A stretch of DNA of 64,000 nucleotides, from the NCBI GenBank assembly GCA_017469745.1, contig JAFUFS010000004.1, forward strand, positions 1 through 64,000, given 5' to 3'. Shown piece after piece: positions 1 to 10,576 of this stretch. This DNA is from Bacteroidales bacterium. GTDB taxonomy: Bacteria; Bacteroidota; Bacteroidia; Bacteroidales; UBA932. The position numbers and the translations under genes are program-made. How positions within the stretch are numbered: the first letter of the stretch is position 1; every line of letters starts with the position of its first letter. The notes under the pieces were generated by a model. The model did no database searches. It worked only from the letters and a program-made list of their open reading frames with translations, and was not told the DNA's origin.

Positions 1-721
1 CTTTCCTTTCAGCATAACTCTCGGCTATTAAGGCCAACCCCATCAACACTAAATTGCAGACTACAAAGATGGAGTTTTTCATTCTTTTTGCAAAATATAA
101 CGCGTCTCCGCCGGTAAAAACTGCAACTTTTTCCGGAAAACGCGACAAGTAACCCTGTATTTCAAACATTATGCCGCCGACCACTCCGGCCTCAATGGAG
201 GAAACCAGCGAATCTCCTGTTTCCATGACAGTTGAGGGTGTGTCGACCAGTGGCAGGGTCCTTGAATACCTGTTCAGCGCCTTGAACCTTGTCCTGCACC
301 CTGGGGATATGTTTCCTCCAAGGTACTGTCCTTCTCCGTCCACTATGTCTATCGAAAGGGTGGTTCCGAAATCAAAGATCAGACTGCCTTTTCCCTTGAA
401 CAGGTACCTGGATGCTATGACCGATGCCGCCCTGTCGGAAGACAGATAAGCCGGAAGTCCATATTCCTCAAGTAATTCCGTGTGGTCGCGGTCAAGGATG
501 ACAAGCCTGCCGCAGCAAGCGCTCATCCTTTCCTCTTCCTTCCTGTCTATCTTGATAGTGGAGGAAACCACCATGACTGAAGGCTTCTCCTTGCTCACCA
601 GGGACTCGACGAAATCGAACATCTTTTCTCCCTGGTAGCGGAAAGTCTTGCCGAGCGTCAGGCCGTCAGACCAGGCGGCCTTGAGGGCAGTGTTTCCTAT
701 TTCTACCAACAGATTAGACAT
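1..721 (-). CDS. coaX: Type III pantothenate kinase, 3' end outside window
   Basis: Phosphorylates pantothenate in the first step of coenzyme A synthesis in the cytoplasm. 240 codons are visible, starting MSNLLVEIGNTALKAAW. The EIGNT phosphate loop stands where most CoaX have DxGNT; as I recall, Glu here is usual in Bacteroidota. Further support is the DFGTTLSID motif and the GGNISPG stretch followed by a TPS segment, both typical of the ASKHA-fold type III family. The frame runs open to base 1 without a stop, so only the last few residues are missing. It lies 38 bases downstream of mfd on the same strand and is probably cotranscribed with it. Confidence 0.9.
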   Translation of the reverse strand, partial: MSNLLVEIGNTALKAAWSDGLTLGKTFRYQGEKMFDFVESLVSKEKPSVMVVSSTIKIDRKEEERMSACCGRLVILDRDHTELLEEYGLPAYLSSDRAASVIASRYLFKGKGSLIFDFGTTLSIDIVDGEGQYLGGNISPGCRTRFKALNRYSRTLPLVDTPSTVMETGDSLVSSIEAGVVGGIMFEIQGYLSRFPEKVAVFTGGDALYFAKRMKNSIFVVCNLVLMGLALIAESYAERK

Positions 722-759
722 ATTCTTTCAATAAGGACGATCTTTCAAATTTAGTAATT

Positions 760-3700
760 TTATTGCAATTTCTGAAGCCTGGAAAGGGCTATGGACAGGG
801 ATTCAACACCTCTTGTGACTATCTTCAGCTTGCCTTCCGTCTGCTTCAGATTGAATAGTCCGGAATTCTTGTCTATCCTCGAAAGGATGTCGGAGAATAT
901 CCTTGTCTTGTAGTAGGAAGACATCGGATTGGAGATGAAGAACATTATCATCATTCCGTTCTTTATTATGATCTTTTCGAATCCAAGCAGGCCTCCCAGA
1001 TTCCTTATCTTCACAACATCGAAGAGGTTCTCGACTTCTGCAGGCATCTCCCCGAAACGATCCGAAAGCCTTTCCCGTGCAGTGTCGATGTCCTTGTCGT
1101 TCGATAAGGAGTCAAGATGCTTGTAGACACGTATCTTTTCGGCCGTTATGTCAATGTAGGAATCCGGAATCATTGCCATCTGGTCGGTCTCGATCGTACA
1201 GTCCTTGATGAAGGATTCTTCTTTCCGCCCGGTCACGATGCCAGTTTCCATGCCAAGTTCCTCCATGGCCTCCGCCAAGATCTTCTGGTAAGTTTCGTAA
1301 CCCATGTCCATTATGAATCCGCTCTGTTCCGCTCCGAGAAGGTTGCCTGCTCCACGGATGTCCAGGTCCTGCATGGCAATATTGAAGCCGCTTCCTAGAT
1401 CGGAGAACTCCTCGATGGCCTTGAGCCTCCTTCGAGCTTCATCAGTAATGGTCACCAAAGGTGGTACGATAAGGTAGCAGAAAGCCTTACGGTTGGATCT
1501 TCCTACACGGCCTCGAAGCTGATGGAGATCACTAAGGCCGATGTTCTGAGCCTGGTTGATGATTATAGTGTTGGCATTGGGGATGTCCAGACCGTTTTCG
1601 ATGATCGTAGTGCAGAGGAGCATGTCATAATCTCCTCTGATGAAGTCCAGCATCCGGTTTTCCAGTTCCTTCGGTTCCATCTGTCCATGGGCGACACAGA
1701 TCCTCATGTCAGGAACCAGCCTGTGGAGAATCTCGTGGATGGAATGAAGTTCCTCAACTTTATTATGCAGGAAGAAAAGTTGGCCGCCGCGGTTGAGCTC
1801 GTAATTGATTATGCTCTTTATCTCATCCTCATTGAACAGAATTATCTCTGTCTGGGTTGGAATCCTGTTCGGCGGAGGTGTGTTGATGATCGAAAGATCC
1901 CTTGCTCCAAGAAGGGAGAACTGAAGGGTTCTGGGAATAGGAGTGGCAGTAAGGGTCAGGGTGTCCACGGAGGTTTTCAGCTGACGGAGCTTTTCCTTGG
2001 CGGACACTCCGAATTTCTGCTCCTCATCAATAACCAGCAGACCAAGATCCTTGAAATCAAAATCTTTCCCGAGTAGTTTATGGGTGCCTATCACTATGTC
2101 AAGGCTTCCGTCCTTAAGACGCGATTTTATGGAATTGATTTCCTTGGTCGTACGAAGCCGGCTTACGTAGTCGATCGTACAAGGAAAATCCTTCAGTCGG
2201 GAAGAAAAAGTAGTGAAATGCTGCAAGGCAAGGATCGTGGTAGGCACAAGCACGGCCACCTGTTTTCCGTCAGTCACAGCCTTGAAGGCAGCACGGATGG
2301 CTATCTCTGTCTTTCCGAATCCTACGTCTCCGCAGATAAGACGGTCCATAGGGCTCGGATCCTCCATGTCCAGCTTAACGGCCTTTGTCGCGCTTTCCTG
2401 ATCAGGAGTGTCCTCGTACATGAATGAGGACTCAAGTTCTTCCTGCAGGTAACTGTCCGGAGAATAGGCGAATCCCTTCGAAGCCTTCCTCTTTGCATAG
2501 AGTTGGATAAGATCCTTGGCTATGTCCTTGATCCTTGACTTGGCGCTGGTCTTCAAGGTCTGCCAGGACTTCGATCCAAGTTTGTTTATCTTCGGAGCCT
2601 CTCCATCCTTGGAGCGGAAACGTGAAATCTTATTCAATGAATGAACAGAGACGAACACCACGTCTCCATCCTTGTACATGAGTTTTACCACCTCATGCAT
2701 CCGTCCTTTGTCGTCCTTCATCCTGACGAGACCGCCGAATATTCCCACTCCATGGTCGATGTGGACCACATAGTCGCCGATGTTGAAAGCAGTCAGGTCG
2801 TTGAGGGTGAGCTGTTCGCTCTTCTCGATTGTGCGGCGGATGCTGACCCGGTGGAAACGATCGAAAATCTCATGGTCAGAATAGCAGCAGACCTTGTCGT
2901 CATGGTCTATGAATCCGGAATGGATGTTCTTACCGGCTACGAATTCAGGAACCAGTCCCTTATTTTCGATAAGGATTGAACGGAGCCTCTCGATCTGAGA
3001 ATTTTTTTCACTGAATATGTAGACTTTGTAACCATGTTCGATGTTCTGCCGGATGTCGACGGAAAGGAGTTCGAAATTCTTGTTGAAAGTTGGCTGCGGA
3101 GAGATGTTGAATTTTATAACATCATCATTATCAACTTCCAACGGAACGTCCAGGAATACCTTCTTGAATGGATCAAGCTCCTTAAAGAAGTCATCCTTCC
3201 TGTACATGTCGGACGAATCGGCCCAGACCACAGTCCCGGCAGGGAAAATGCTCGCAACGCTGGTTCCAGAACCATCATCGCCAGACACAAGATCCGGGAA
3301 TATCTCAACTTCACTTCTCTCTTCTATGGAAAGTTGGGTGTTGCAGTCGAAAACATGGATCTTTTCAACTTCATTGCCGAAGAAGGAAAACCTGTAGGGA
3401 TTGTTGAAAGAGAAAGAAAACACATCTATTATCGATCCCCTGATGCTGTACTGGCCTGGAGCGGAGACGAAATCCACCTTCTCGAATCCCTGCGATGAGA
3501 GTATCTGTTTTACTTCCTCATGAGAGATTTCCTGGCCGACGGTAACCTTCAGAAGGGAAGAAGTAATCTTGGAAGTGGAAGGAATAAGTTCCTTCAATGC
3601 CTCCGGATAGGTTACTATGAACAACCTTTGAGAATTGTCAGTGTTAGACATCAGCTTACCGATAGCCGACGTCCTCTGGACTCCGACAGAAGACTTGTAA

Positions 3701-3951
3701 TTACTCCTTTCGATTGCCTTTCCGCTGTCAGGCAGGTAGAAGACGATGTCGCCATCTACCAGACCATAAATGTCTGCAGAACAATATTCAGCGCTTTCAC
3801 GGTCAGGAAGCAAGACCACATGGGTTCCCTGCGAAGCTACCTCGCTGAGCACGAACCATCTTGCGGAAAGGAAGAGTCCCTTGCAATAGACTTCCTTCCT
3901 TTTCGCAAGTTCCTGCTCGAGTTTTTCTCTCGACTTCGAACTTATCAACAT
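760..3951 (-). CDS. mfd: Transcription-repair coupling factor Mfd
   Basis: Superfamily 2 translocase that removes RNA polymerase stalled at DNA damage and recruits UvrA. The 1063 residues match the usual 1050-1150. In order: a UvrB-like N-terminal part, a CarD-like RNA polymerase-interacting domain (YVVHIDHGVGIFGGL), the helicase core with Walker A GDVGFGKT, a DEEQ box and TATPIPRTL, the second RecA lobe with the QLRGRVGRS motif, and the C-terminal TRCF domain (RFGEMPAEVENLF). The start MLISSKSREKL is the only sensible one. It diverges from ruvB across about 250 AT-rich bases. uvrC is elsewhere in this window at 62.1 kb. Confidence 0.97.
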   Translation of the reverse strand: MLISSKSREKLEQELAKRKEVYCKGLFLSARWFVLSEVASQGTHVVLLPDRESAEYCSADIYGLVDGDIVFYLPDSGKAIERSNYKSSVGVQRTSAIGKLMSNTDNSQRLFIVTYPEALKELIPSTSKITSSLLKVTVGQEISHEEVKQILSSQGFEKVDFVSAPGQYSIRGSIIDVFSFSFNNPYRFSFFGNEVEKIHVFDCNTQLSIEERSEVEIFPDLVSGDDGSGTSVASIFPAGTVVWADSSDMYRKDDFFKELDPFKKVFLDVPLEVDNDDVIKFNISPQPTFNKNFELLSVDIRQNIEHGYKVYIFSEKNSQIERLRSILIENKGLVPEFVAGKNIHSGFIDHDDKVCCYSDHEIFDRFHRVSIRRTIEKSEQLTLNDLTAFNIGDYVVHIDHGVGIFGGLVRMKDDKGRMHEVVKLMYKDGDVVFVSVHSLNKISRFRSKDGEAPKINKLGSKSWQTLKTSAKSRIKDIAKDLIQLYAKRKASKGFAYSPDSYLQEELESSFMYEDTPDQESATKAVKLDMEDPSPMDRLICGDVGFGKTEIAIRAAFKAVTDGKQVAVLVPTTILALQHFTTFSSRLKDFPCTIDYVSRLRTTKEINSIKSRLKDGSLDIVIGTHKLLGKDFDFKDLGLLVIDEEQKFGVSAKEKLRQLKTSVDTLTLTATPIPRTLQFSLLGARDLSIINTPPPNRIPTQTEIILFNEDEIKSIINYELNRGGQLFFLHNKVEELHSIHEILHRLVPDMRICVAHGQMEPKELENRMLDFIRGDYDMLLCTTIIENGLDIPNANTIIINQAQNIGLSDLHQLRGRVGRSNRKAFCYLIVPPLVTITDEARRRLKAIEEFSDLGSGFNIAMQDLDIRGAGNLLGAEQSGFIMDMGYETYQKILAEAMEELGMETGIVTGRKEESFIKDCTIETDQMAMIPDSYIDITAEKIRVYKHLDSLSNDKDIDTARERLSDRFGEMPAEVENLFDVVKIRNLGGLLGFEKIIIKNGMMIMFFISNPMSSYYKTRIFSDILSRIDKNSGLFNLKQTEGKLKIVTRGVESLSIALSRLQKLQ

Positions 3952-4204
3952 AAGCCTCGAAACGGTGTTGAAAAGCTGTTGAAAATGCTGTTGATTTCCG
4001 GGTCTGGAATGTTATTTTTTGAAAACGTAAGTTTTTTCAACAATCTTCAAAAAGATTTCCAAGAGGTGAAAACTAATTAATTGGTTTTATAAATAATTAA
4101 AACTCAACTAATTGGAAACTTATTAACATTTCAACAACCTATACAAAACCACCTATTCAAATAAAAATAAATCAATATATTTGTATCAGCTAAATGACTT
4201 TCTG
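3952..4204. other. AT-rich divergent intergenic region, mfd/ruvB
   Basis: About 250 bases between the divergent mfd and ruvB starts. It is strongly AT-rich, with several GTTGAAA/TTCAAC words, and has no open frame that looks like a gene. The only clear signal is the ruvB -7 element at its right end. I found no matching TAnnTTTG box for mfd. Confidence 0.5.
4176..4183 (+). promoter_or_regulatory. ruvB -7 promoter element TATATTTG
   Basis: Matches the Bacteroidota TAnnTTTG -7 consensus. It ends 21 bases before the ATG at 4205, giving a very short leader. An upstream TTG start at 4181 would lie inside this element, so the element decides the start in favour of 4205. No clear -33 box is visible. 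Confidence 0.55.
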
Positions 4205-5236
4205 ATGACAGAATTCGATCCGCATAATACAAACGCCGACAAAGATAAGGATTTGGACGGAATTATTCGACCTCAGGAACTTGAAGACTTCACGGGTCAG
4301 AAAGAGATAGTCTCCAATCTTAACATCTACATCAAGGCGGCAAAGATGAGGGGAGAAGCCCTTGACCACGTGCGGGTCCACGGCCCTCCCGGACTGGGAA
4401 AGACCACCCTTGCGCACATCATCGCGAACGAGATGGGTGTCAACATGAAGGTGACTTCCGGCCCGGTGCTGGACAAGCCAGGAGATCTTGCAGGACTCCT
4501 CACATCCCTTGAAACCGGAGACGTCCTGTTCATCGATGAGATCCACAGGCTTTCTCCTGAAGTCGAGGAGTATCTCTATTCGGCGATGGAAGATTATGTG
4601 ATCGACATCATGATAGACAAGGGACCAGGAGCCAGGTCGGTCAGGATATCCCTCAATCCTTTCACCCTCGTCGGTGCAACCACCAGAAGCGGACTTCTCA
4701 CTGCCCCGTTGAGGGAGAGATTCGGAATCAATTGTGCTCTTGAATATTACGACACATCCGACCTGGTCAGGATCGTCAAGCGTTCTTCGAGGATCCTTAA
4801 GGTCACCGTGGATGAAGAGGCTTCCAGGGAGATAGCTCTCAGGAGCCGCGGTACGCCACGTATCGCCAACGCCCTCCTGAAGAGGGTCCGCGACTTCGCC
4901 CAGGTGATGGGAGACGGTCACATCGATCTCGACATCGCCAGGTACGCCCTGAACAAGCTCAAGATCGACACCAGGGGACTTGACTCAATTGACAACAAGA
5001 TACTCAGAACCATAATTTCAACATTCAAGGGAGGACCCGTCGGGGCCAACACCATCGCGACTGCCATCAGCGAGGATCAAGGAACTTTCGAAGAGGTCTA
5101 CGAACCCTTCCTCATCAAGGAGGGATTCATAGTCAGGACCCAGAGAGGAAGGATCGCTACCGAACTGGCCTACAAACATCTCGGGATGGAGGCCGAACTT
5201 GAAGCTAACAAGACTGAAAATGGCACGTTATTCTAG
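4205..5236 (+). CDS. ruvB: Holliday junction branch migration helicase RuvB
   Basis: Hexameric AAA+ motor that drives branch migration of Holliday junctions with RuvA. 343 residues from the ATG, the normal length. Walker A is [10 protein letters not shown], Walker B is [10 protein letters not shown], sensor 1 lies in [10 protein letters not shown], the arginine-finger region is APLRERFG, and a winged-helix DNA-binding end carries [12 protein letters not shown] and RTQRGR. The ATG at 4205 is chosen because the alternative TTG at 4181 overlaps the promoter. Its partner ruvA is about 12.5 kb away at 17.7 kb, so the two are not in one operon. Confidence 0.96.
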   Translation: MTEFDPHNTNADKDKDLDGIIRPQELEDFTGQKEIVSNLNIYIKAAKMRGEALDHVRVHGPPGLGKTTLAHIIANEMGVNMKVTSGPVLDKPGDLAGLLTSLETGDVLFIDEIHRLSPEVEEYLYSAMEDYVIDIMIDKGPGARSVRISLNPFTLVGATTRSGLLTAPLRERFGINCALEYYDTSDLVRIVKRSSRILKVTVDEEASREIALRSRGTPRIANALLKRVRDFAQVMGDGHIDLDIARYALNKLKIDTRGLDSIDNKILRTIISTFKGGPVGANTIATAISEDQGTFEEVYEPFLIKEGFIVRTQRGRIATELAYKHLGMEAELEANKTENGTLF

Positions 5237-6281
5237 GCTTCTGATCCTTGCGTCAGCCCTGTTGCTTTCCATCAATGCTTTCTGTTGCACTTCCGTGATA
5301 ATTTCCGGAAATGCCCGGTCGGACGGTCGTCCTTTGATGCTAAAACATCGTGATACCCAGGAACTTAACAACAGGATGCAGTGGTTCAAGGGACCATCCT
5401 ACAATTTCATCGGCCTTGTCAATTCCTCTTCTAAAGGCGGAGAGATCTGGGCCGGACACAATTCAGTTGGTTTCTGCATAATGAACACAGCTTCCTATGA
5501 TCTGAAGGATGATGATGTTCCTGAGGAATCGATGGGCAAGGAAGGAGTACTTATGTTCAAGGCTCTCGAGACCTGTGCCAAGTTGAGGGACTTTGAGAAA
5601 TTCCTCGAATCCCTGCCTCGACCCTGGGGAGTGGAAGCCAATTTCGGAATAATAGACGCCTTCGGAGAAGCCGCCTATTACGAGGTGAACAATCATTCCT
5701 ACCGCCGTTACGACGTAGCCGATGAACCGGGTGGTTACATGGTGGTAACCAATTTCACCCGCAGCGGTCGTCCTGAGGACAGGAAGGGAGTGGACAGGTT
5801 TGAGAAAGCCAGCGAGATAATGAAAGGAATTGACGTGTCAACTGCAGGACACTACGAGATAATAAACCTTATCTCCCGTTCCGGAAAACCTATAATGAGG
5901 GACATTTCTTCTTCCTCCATGGTTTTCGAAGGAGTTCTTCCCGGAGAGGATCCCCTCCAGACCGTCGCTTGGACGGTTCTCGGCTGCCCCACCACTAGCG
6001 TATGCATCCCCCTTAAAGTGTTCGGCAGTGACCATATTCCCTCATTCATGAAGGAATACAAGGACGGTGACAATTCCCAGATCTGCAGCCAGTCCCTGGT
6101 TATAAAGGGGATATACGGTTACGAACATGGCTGCGTCGAAGAATGCCGTGAAGTGGAGAAGATTGCAGATTCGAAGTTTTCCAGGAATATGTCTCCTTCT
6201 GCCTACGACCGCCTGATGAATAAGATTTACCGCAAATACCGTCTGATGTACTTAAGGAAATTGCCGAAAGTGGTCCGTTAA
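5220..6281 (+). CDS. Secreted Ntn hydrolase, C45/choloylglycine-hydrolase-like
   Basis: N-terminal nucleophile hydrolase of the C45 acyltransferase / linear amide hydrolase group, expected to cleave an amide bond outside the cytoplasm. 353 residues. A signal peptide ([16 protein letters not shown]) runs directly into CCTSVIISG, so the catalytic Cys would be at or next to the mature N-terminus. [11 protein letters not shown] follows, as in C45 members, and [14 protein letters not shown] and NFTRSG fit the family. Translation from ATG 5220 overlaps the end of ruvB by 17 bases, which suggests coupling. Its substrate cannot be read from the sequence; bile-salt, penicillin or N-acyl amino acid amides are all possible. 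Confidence 0.8.
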   Translation: MARYSRLLILASALLLSINAFCCTSVIISGNARSDGRPLMLKHRDTQELNNRMQWFKGPSYNFIGLVNSSSKGGEIWAGHNSVGFCIMNTASYDLKDDDVPEESMGKEGVLMFKALETCAKLRDFEKFLESLPRPWGVEANFGIIDAFGEAAYYEVNNHSYRRYDVADEPGGYMVVTNFTRSGRPEDRKGVDRFEKASEIMKGIDVSTAGHYEIINLISRSGKPIMRDISSSSMVFEGVLPGEDPLQTVAWTVLGCPTTSVCIPLKVFGSDHIPSFMKEYKDGDNSQICSQSLVIKGIYGYEHGCVEECREVEKIADSKFSRNMSPSAYDRLMNKIYRKYRLMYLRKLPKVVR

Positions 6282-6360
6282 ATTGCGGAATACAATAAAA
6301 ATCATTAAAATTGCAGACTAATTCACAATAACCGAAATAACTCAACTAACATATTGCAAT

Positions 6361-8307
6361 ATGGCCGATAAATTAATCTCAAAGATTCCTGACGGACCTT
6401 TGGCTGAAAAATGGACCAAACGTAAGTCGGAACTTCGTCTTGTCAATCCCAACAACAGGAGAAAGCTCGAGATTATAGTTGTCGGAACGGGCCTTGGTGG
6501 CGCGTCCGCAGCTGCTTCTCTCGGAGAGCTTGGCTACAATGTCAAAGTCTTCTGTATCAGTGATTCGCCCCGTAGGGCCCACTCAATTGCAGCACAGGGA
6601 GGTATCAACGCTGCAAAGAACTACCAGAATGACAACGATGCTGTCTACCGTCTTTTCTACGACACGATCAAGGGAGGAGACTACCGCAGCCGTGAAGCCA
6701 ATGTCTACCGTCTCGCCGAAGTGAGCGCGGCCATCATCGACCAGTGTGTCGCGCAGGGCGTTCCTTTCGCCCGTGAGTACGGCGGCTACCTTGCCAACCG
6801 TTCTTTCGGAGGTGTCCAGGTGAGCCGTACATTCTATGCCCGCGGACAAACCGGTCAGCAGCTCCTTCTCGGAGCCTATGCAGCTCTCAACCGTCAGATC
6901 GCTGCAGGTACCGTGACCAGCTACCCTCGTCACGAAATGCTCGACCTCGTTATGATCAACGGTCAGGCTAAGGGTATCATCGCCCGTAACCTTGTCACCG
7001 GAAAACTTGAAAGGTTCGGCGCCCATGCAGTCGTCATCGCCACCGGTGGATACGGCAATGCCTATTTCCTCTCCACCAATGCAATGAACAGCAACGGTTC
7101 AGCTGCTTGGCAGTGCTACAAGAAGGGAGCTTATTTCGCAAATCCTTGCTTCGCACAGATCCATCCTACCTGTATTCCCGTCCATGGTGAACAGCAGTGC
7201 AAGCTTACCCTTATGTCCGAGTCTCTCCGTAATGACGGACGTATCTGGGGACCCAAGAAGTTGGAAGATGTGATGAAGCTTCGCAAGAAGGAGATCAAGC
7301 CTTCACAGATTCCTGAAGAGGATCGTGACTACTATCTCGAGCGCCGTTATCCTGCTTTCGGTAACCTCGTTCCCCGTGACGTTGCATCACGTGCAGCAAA
7401 GGAAAGGTGCGATGCAGGTTTTGGTGTCAACGAGACCGGTCTGGCAGTGTTCCTTGACTTCTCCGACGCCATCAAGAGGCTCGGTCACCAGAGGGTTCAG
7501 GAGCGCTACGGCAACCTCTTCGACATGTATTTCAAGATCAACAACGTCAGCCCTTGGGAAGAGCCGATGATGATCTATCCGGCCATCCACTACACCATGG
7601 GAGGTATCTGGGTTGACTACGATCTCCAGACCACCATCCCTGGCCTGTATGCAATCGGTGAGGCCAACTTCTCAGACCATGGTGGAAACCGCCTTGGTGC
7701 ATCCGCTCTCATGCAGGGTCTGGCAGACGGTTACTTCGTGCTGCCTGTCACCATCGCCGACTACCTCTCCAACAAGTTCGCAGAGCCCAAGACTGACACT
7801 AACGATCCTGCTTTCGAAGAGGCAGAGAAGGCTGTGCAGGCAAGAATCGACAAACTCTTCTCCATCAAGGGTAAGAAGACCGTCGATTCCTTACACAAGA
7901 AGCTCGGAAACATCATGTGGGAGTACGTTGGTATGGCCCGCAGCGAGGAAGGTCTGAAGAAGGCCATCGAGGAAATAAGGGAACTCAAGAAGGAATTCTA
8001 CGAGGATGTCTGCGTTCCCGGTGAGCAGAACCAGTTCAACCAGGAACTCGAGAAGGCCCTCAGGCTTGAGGACTTCTTCGAGATCGGCGAGCTCATGGCC
8101 CGTGACGCTCTCAACAGGAACGAGTCCTGCGGAGGTCACTTCCGCGTGGAAAGCCAGACCGAGGAAGGTGAAGCCAAGAGGGACGATGCCAACTACATGT
8201 ACGTCGCTGCTTGGGAGTACAAGGGTGAGAATCAGGAGCCTGAACTCCACAAGGAGCCCCTCAAGTACGAGTTTATCGAAGTCAAAACCAGAAACTACAA
8301 AGAATAG
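6361..8307 (+). CDS. sdhA: Fumarate reductase/succinate dehydrogenase flavoprotein subunit
   Basis: FAD-bearing catalytic subunit that interconverts fumarate and succinate; in anaerobic Bacteroidales it ends the fumarate respiration branch. 648 residues, normal for the long Bacteroidota form. The Rossmann motif [19 protein letters not shown] is at about residue 40, the covalent FAD His lies in [17 protein letters not shown], the substrate-site HxT is in [13 protein letters not shown], and the HYTMGGI stretch and [19 protein letters not shown] are present. It is followed after 6 bases by the iron-sulfur subunit. In relatives a cytochrome b subunit gene stands immediately upstream; here the preceding 79 bases hold nothing and the next gene is the Ntn hydrolase. 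Confidence 0.96.
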   Translation: MADKLISKIPDGPLAEKWTKRKSELRLVNPNNRRKLEIIVVGTGLGGASAAASLGELGYNVKVFCISDSPRRAHSIAAQGGINAAKNYQNDNDAVYRLFYDTIKGGDYRSREANVYRLAEVSAAIIDQCVAQGVPFAREYGGYLANRSFGGVQVSRTFYARGQTGQQLLLGAYAALNRQIAAGTVTSYPRHEMLDLVMINGQAKGIIARNLVTGKLERFGAHAVVIATGGYGNAYFLSTNAMNSNGSAAWQCYKKGAYFANPCFAQIHPTCIPVHGEQQCKLTLMSESLRNDGRIWGPKKLEDVMKLRKKEIKPSQIPEEDRDYYLERRYPAFGNLVPRDVASRAAKERCDAGFGVNETGLAVFLDFSDAIKRLGHQRVQERYGNLFDMYFKINNVSPWEEPMMIYPAIHYTMGGIWVDYDLQTTIPGLYAIGEANFSDHGGNRLGASALMQGLADGYFVLPVTIADYLSNKFAEPKTDTNDPAFEEAEKAVQARIDKLFSIKGKKTVDSLHKKLGNIMWEYVGMARSEEGLKKAIEEIRELKKEFYEDVCVPGEQNQFNQELEKALRLEDFFEIGELMARDALNRNESCGGHFRVESQTEEGEAKRDDANYMYVAAWEYKGENQEPELHKEPLKYEFIEVKTRNYKE

Positions 8308-8313
8308 CCCGAT

Positions 8314-9093
8314 ATGGATTTCAATCTCAAGATATGGCGTCAGAAGAACGCCCGTGAAAAGGGTCATTTCGAGACCTATCACATCTCAGGTATTGAAGAG
8401 GACGCTTCGTTCCTCGAGATGCTTGACATCCTGAACGAGCAGCTCATCCGTGAGGGCAACGATCCCGTGGCCGTCGAAAGAGGCTGCCAGAGCAGCGGTC
8501 CCGTTTCATTCGACCATGACTGCCGTGAAGGTATCTGCGGAGCCTGCTCCCTCTACATTGACGGACGTGCACATGGTCCGGACGACCATGTGACCACCTG
8601 CCAGCTTTTCATGCGTCATTTCAAGGACGGAGCCACCATCACAGTGGAACCTTTCAGAAGTCCTGCATTCCCTATCATTAAGGACCTTGTGGTGGACCGC
8701 AGCGCTTATGACAAGATCCTCCAGGCCGGCGGATTCATCTCCGTACGCACCGGAGCTGCCCAGGATGGCAACACTATCCTTATTCCTCATGACAATGCCG
8801 AGAAGAGCATGGATGCAGCTGCCTGCGTCGGTTGCGGAGCCTGCGTTGCAACCTGCAAGAACGGTTCTGCAATGCTGTTCGTGGCCGCCCGCGTCTCATC
8901 CCTTGCCCTCCTTCCCCAGGGTCGTCCTGAGGCCGCCAGAAGGGCCAGGAATATGGTTGCGAAGATGGAAGAACTCGGATTCGGAGGCTGCACCAACACC
9001 CGCGCCTGCGAAATGGAATGCCCTAAGGGTATCTCGATCGAGCACATCGCCCGTCTCAACCGCGAATTCCTCAAGGCAAAGTTCAGCGAATAA
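8314..9093 (+). CDS. sdhB: Fumarate reductase/succinate dehydrogenase iron-sulfur subunit
   Basis: Electron-transfer subunit linking the flavoprotein to the membrane quinone site. 259 residues. The N-terminal ferredoxin-like domain has the [2Fe-2S] cysteines in [18 protein letters not shown] with a later THC-type Cys (TTCQLF). The C-terminal part carries [14 protein letters not shown] and [18 protein letters not shown] for the [4Fe-4S] and [3Fe-4S] clusters. It lies 6 bases after sdhA and ends at a strong terminator. No membrane anchor gene follows either. Confidence 0.96.
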   Translation: MDFNLKIWRQKNAREKGHFETYHISGIEEDASFLEMLDILNEQLIREGNDPVAVERGCQSSGPVSFDHDCREGICGACSLYIDGRAHGPDDHVTTCQLFMRHFKDGATITVEPFRSPAFPIIKDLVVDRSAYDKILQAGGFISVRTGAAQDGNTILIPHDNAEKSMDAAACVGCGACVATCKNGSAMLFVAARVSSLALLPQGRPEAARRARNMVAKMEELGFGGCTNTRACEMECPKGISIEHIARLNREFLKAKFSE

Positions 9094-9117
9094 AAGAACT
9101 CACTCAGCCACAAAAAG

Positions 9118-9144
9118 CAGGGCCCGGAATTGTTCCGAGCCCTG
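9118..9144. terminator. Shared terminator for sdhB and the serpin gene
   Basis: CAGGGC and CGGAA pair with TTCCG and GCCCTG around a TTG loop, with one mismatch. On the plus strand it is followed by TTTCTTTTT; on the minus strand by a CTTTTTGTG run. It sits between two convergent genes, so it can stop both. Confidence 0.85.
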
Positions 9145-9151
9145 TTTCTTT

Positions 9152-10549
9152 TTATTCAAACGGATTGTAAGGAGCCGCGCCCTTTCCTGAATATGTGCCT
9201 ATGAACAGGATAAGTCCTGATCCAGCCTCGGAGATAGCGTAGACGAATGGATGGTCTGCATTGAAAACTTCAATAGGGTCAGGGTCTCCGCCGGGAGATG
9301 TGTAGTAGCCAAGCTGAGTAACTGCAGCTGCCGTGGCGCCATCTTCATCCATCTTGAAAAGAGACTTTTGGGCGAGCACGTTGAACCAGATCGTGTTGTC
9401 GAAATCTTCAGAAAGTTTCTTTTCTATCTGGTTGGAGTAGTCCTTGACGAATTCTTCGTCCAGGAGACCGAACAGGTTGTTATGCGTGAACTCTGCGTTG
9501 AACTTCGGAATCCCAAGATGGAGTTCCTTGCTGACCAATGACGCTCTCATTTTGCTCCAGGTTTCGGAATCAAGAGACTTGACAATATCCTTGACCGGTT
9601 TGTCCTGGGAAGGTAGAATGACTGTCAGGTAGTAGGCACCCTCTCCCATCGGGATGCTGACAGCCCTGAAATCATCGTTCTTGAAATAAGGGTACTTATT
9701 CGTCTTCCTCATCATCGGAACCATTCCGACCACTTCCTTGGCATCGGAGAACGGGCTCATTGATGTGTTTGAAGGATCGAACTTGTCTACCCAGTCCGCT
9801 TTGAAGCAAAGGGCGTTCAGGAGGGAGTAGCCTTCCGGGAGGACGGGTAGGGGTGCCGAATCCATCAATCCGGCTGTCTTGTCCTTCACCCAGAGATCCT
9901 CAGGACGTTCCCCTACAGGCTGGTCCTCGAGGCTCTGGGCCTCGAATTCAAGATAATCCGAATAATAGAACGTCTTCAGACTTTCGATGAATTCTTCGGG
10001 GAAACCGGGCGCCTTGACATCCCTCATTATTGCATTCGCAAGGTTCAGGGATGATCCTGACCTTTCTTTCACAAGATCTCCGGTGAGCGTCCTGAAATAC
10101 TCATTGACTCTTTCTATTCCTTCTCCTTCAAAGCCGAGCATCTTGGACAGGCTCGCCTGGTCTTCCATGAGGTTGCCGAGCATGCCGCAGACAAACTGTA
10201 CACTCAAGGGGCTAAGGAACATATTGTCAACATCGTAAGACACCTTGGAACCCGGAGTCTCGAAGACCGAATTATTGTAGACTTTCTCGAAGAACCTGAA
10301 AGTGAAGTCATTACCTGGGGCGATGTTCTTCATCTGTTCCTCATTCAGGGAAAGCCTGGTCTCCGGAAGCTGCACAGGGGCGGGTTCTTCAACCTTGGGT
10401 TCCTCCTCGGGAGTAACAACCTCAACGACTTCTTCCTTATTATTCTCAACAGGGACAATCAGCTCTTCCCCCTGCTTCTCGCAGGAAAAACTCAGCAGCG
10501 AAGCACCAACCAGCGCCAGCAGTCCTGCTATTCTTTTTAAAGTTTTCAT
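9152..10549 (-). CDS. Serpin-family lipoprotein
   Basis: Probable surface or periplasmic serine/cysteine protease inhibitor. 465 residues. The lipoprotein signal ends in LLSFSC at residue 23, followed by an acidic Pro/Glu-rich linker to about residue 70 and then the serpin fold (FLSPLSVQFVCGMLGNL, NAIMRDVKAPGF, NALCFKADWVDKFD, VSIPMGEGAYYLTVILP). The hinge and reactive-centre loop are DEDGATAAAVTQLGYYTSP, and the end strands FNADHPFVYAISE and LILFIGTYS are canonical. The small-residue hinge argues for an inhibitory serpin; target specificity cannot be told. It follows the TPR lipoprotein gene by 27 bases on the same strand. Confidence 0.9.
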   Translation of the reverse strand: MKTLKRIAGLLALVGASLLSFSCEKQGEELIVPVENNKEEVVEVVTPEEEPKVEEPAPVQLPETRLSLNEEQMKNIAPGNDFTFRFFEKVYNNSVFETPGSKVSYDVDNMFLSPLSVQFVCGMLGNLMEDQASLSKMLGFEGEGIERVNEYFRTLTGDLVKERSGSSLNLANAIMRDVKAPGFPEEFIESLKTFYYSDYLEFEAQSLEDQPVGERPEDLWVKDKTAGLMDSAPLPVLPEGYSLLNALCFKADWVDKFDPSNTSMSPFSDAKEVVGMVPMMRKTNKYPYFKNDDFRAVSIPMGEGAYYLTVILPSQDKPVKDIVKSLDSETWSKMRASLVSKELHLGIPKFNAEFTHNNLFGLLDEEFVKDYSNQIEKKLSEDFDNTIWFNVLAQKSLFKMDEDGATAAAVTQLGYYTSPGGDPDPIEVFNADHPFVYAISEAGSGLILFIGTYSGKGAAPYNPFE

Positions 10550-10576
10550 AAATATAATGGTTAATAGTAGTTTAAT

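Noticed and set aside
1522..3498. Long antisense frames opposite mfd (and similar ones opposite sdhA, glyS, menA and the DUF1080 genes)
   Set aside because: They lie wholly inside well-supported genes, lack recognisable domains and start signals, and reflect codon bias of the real strand.
3952..4204. Replication origin in the AT-rich mfd/ruvB gap
   Set aside because: No DnaA-box cluster (TTATCCACA-type) and no dnaA, dnaN or rpmH nearby; AT content alone is not enough.
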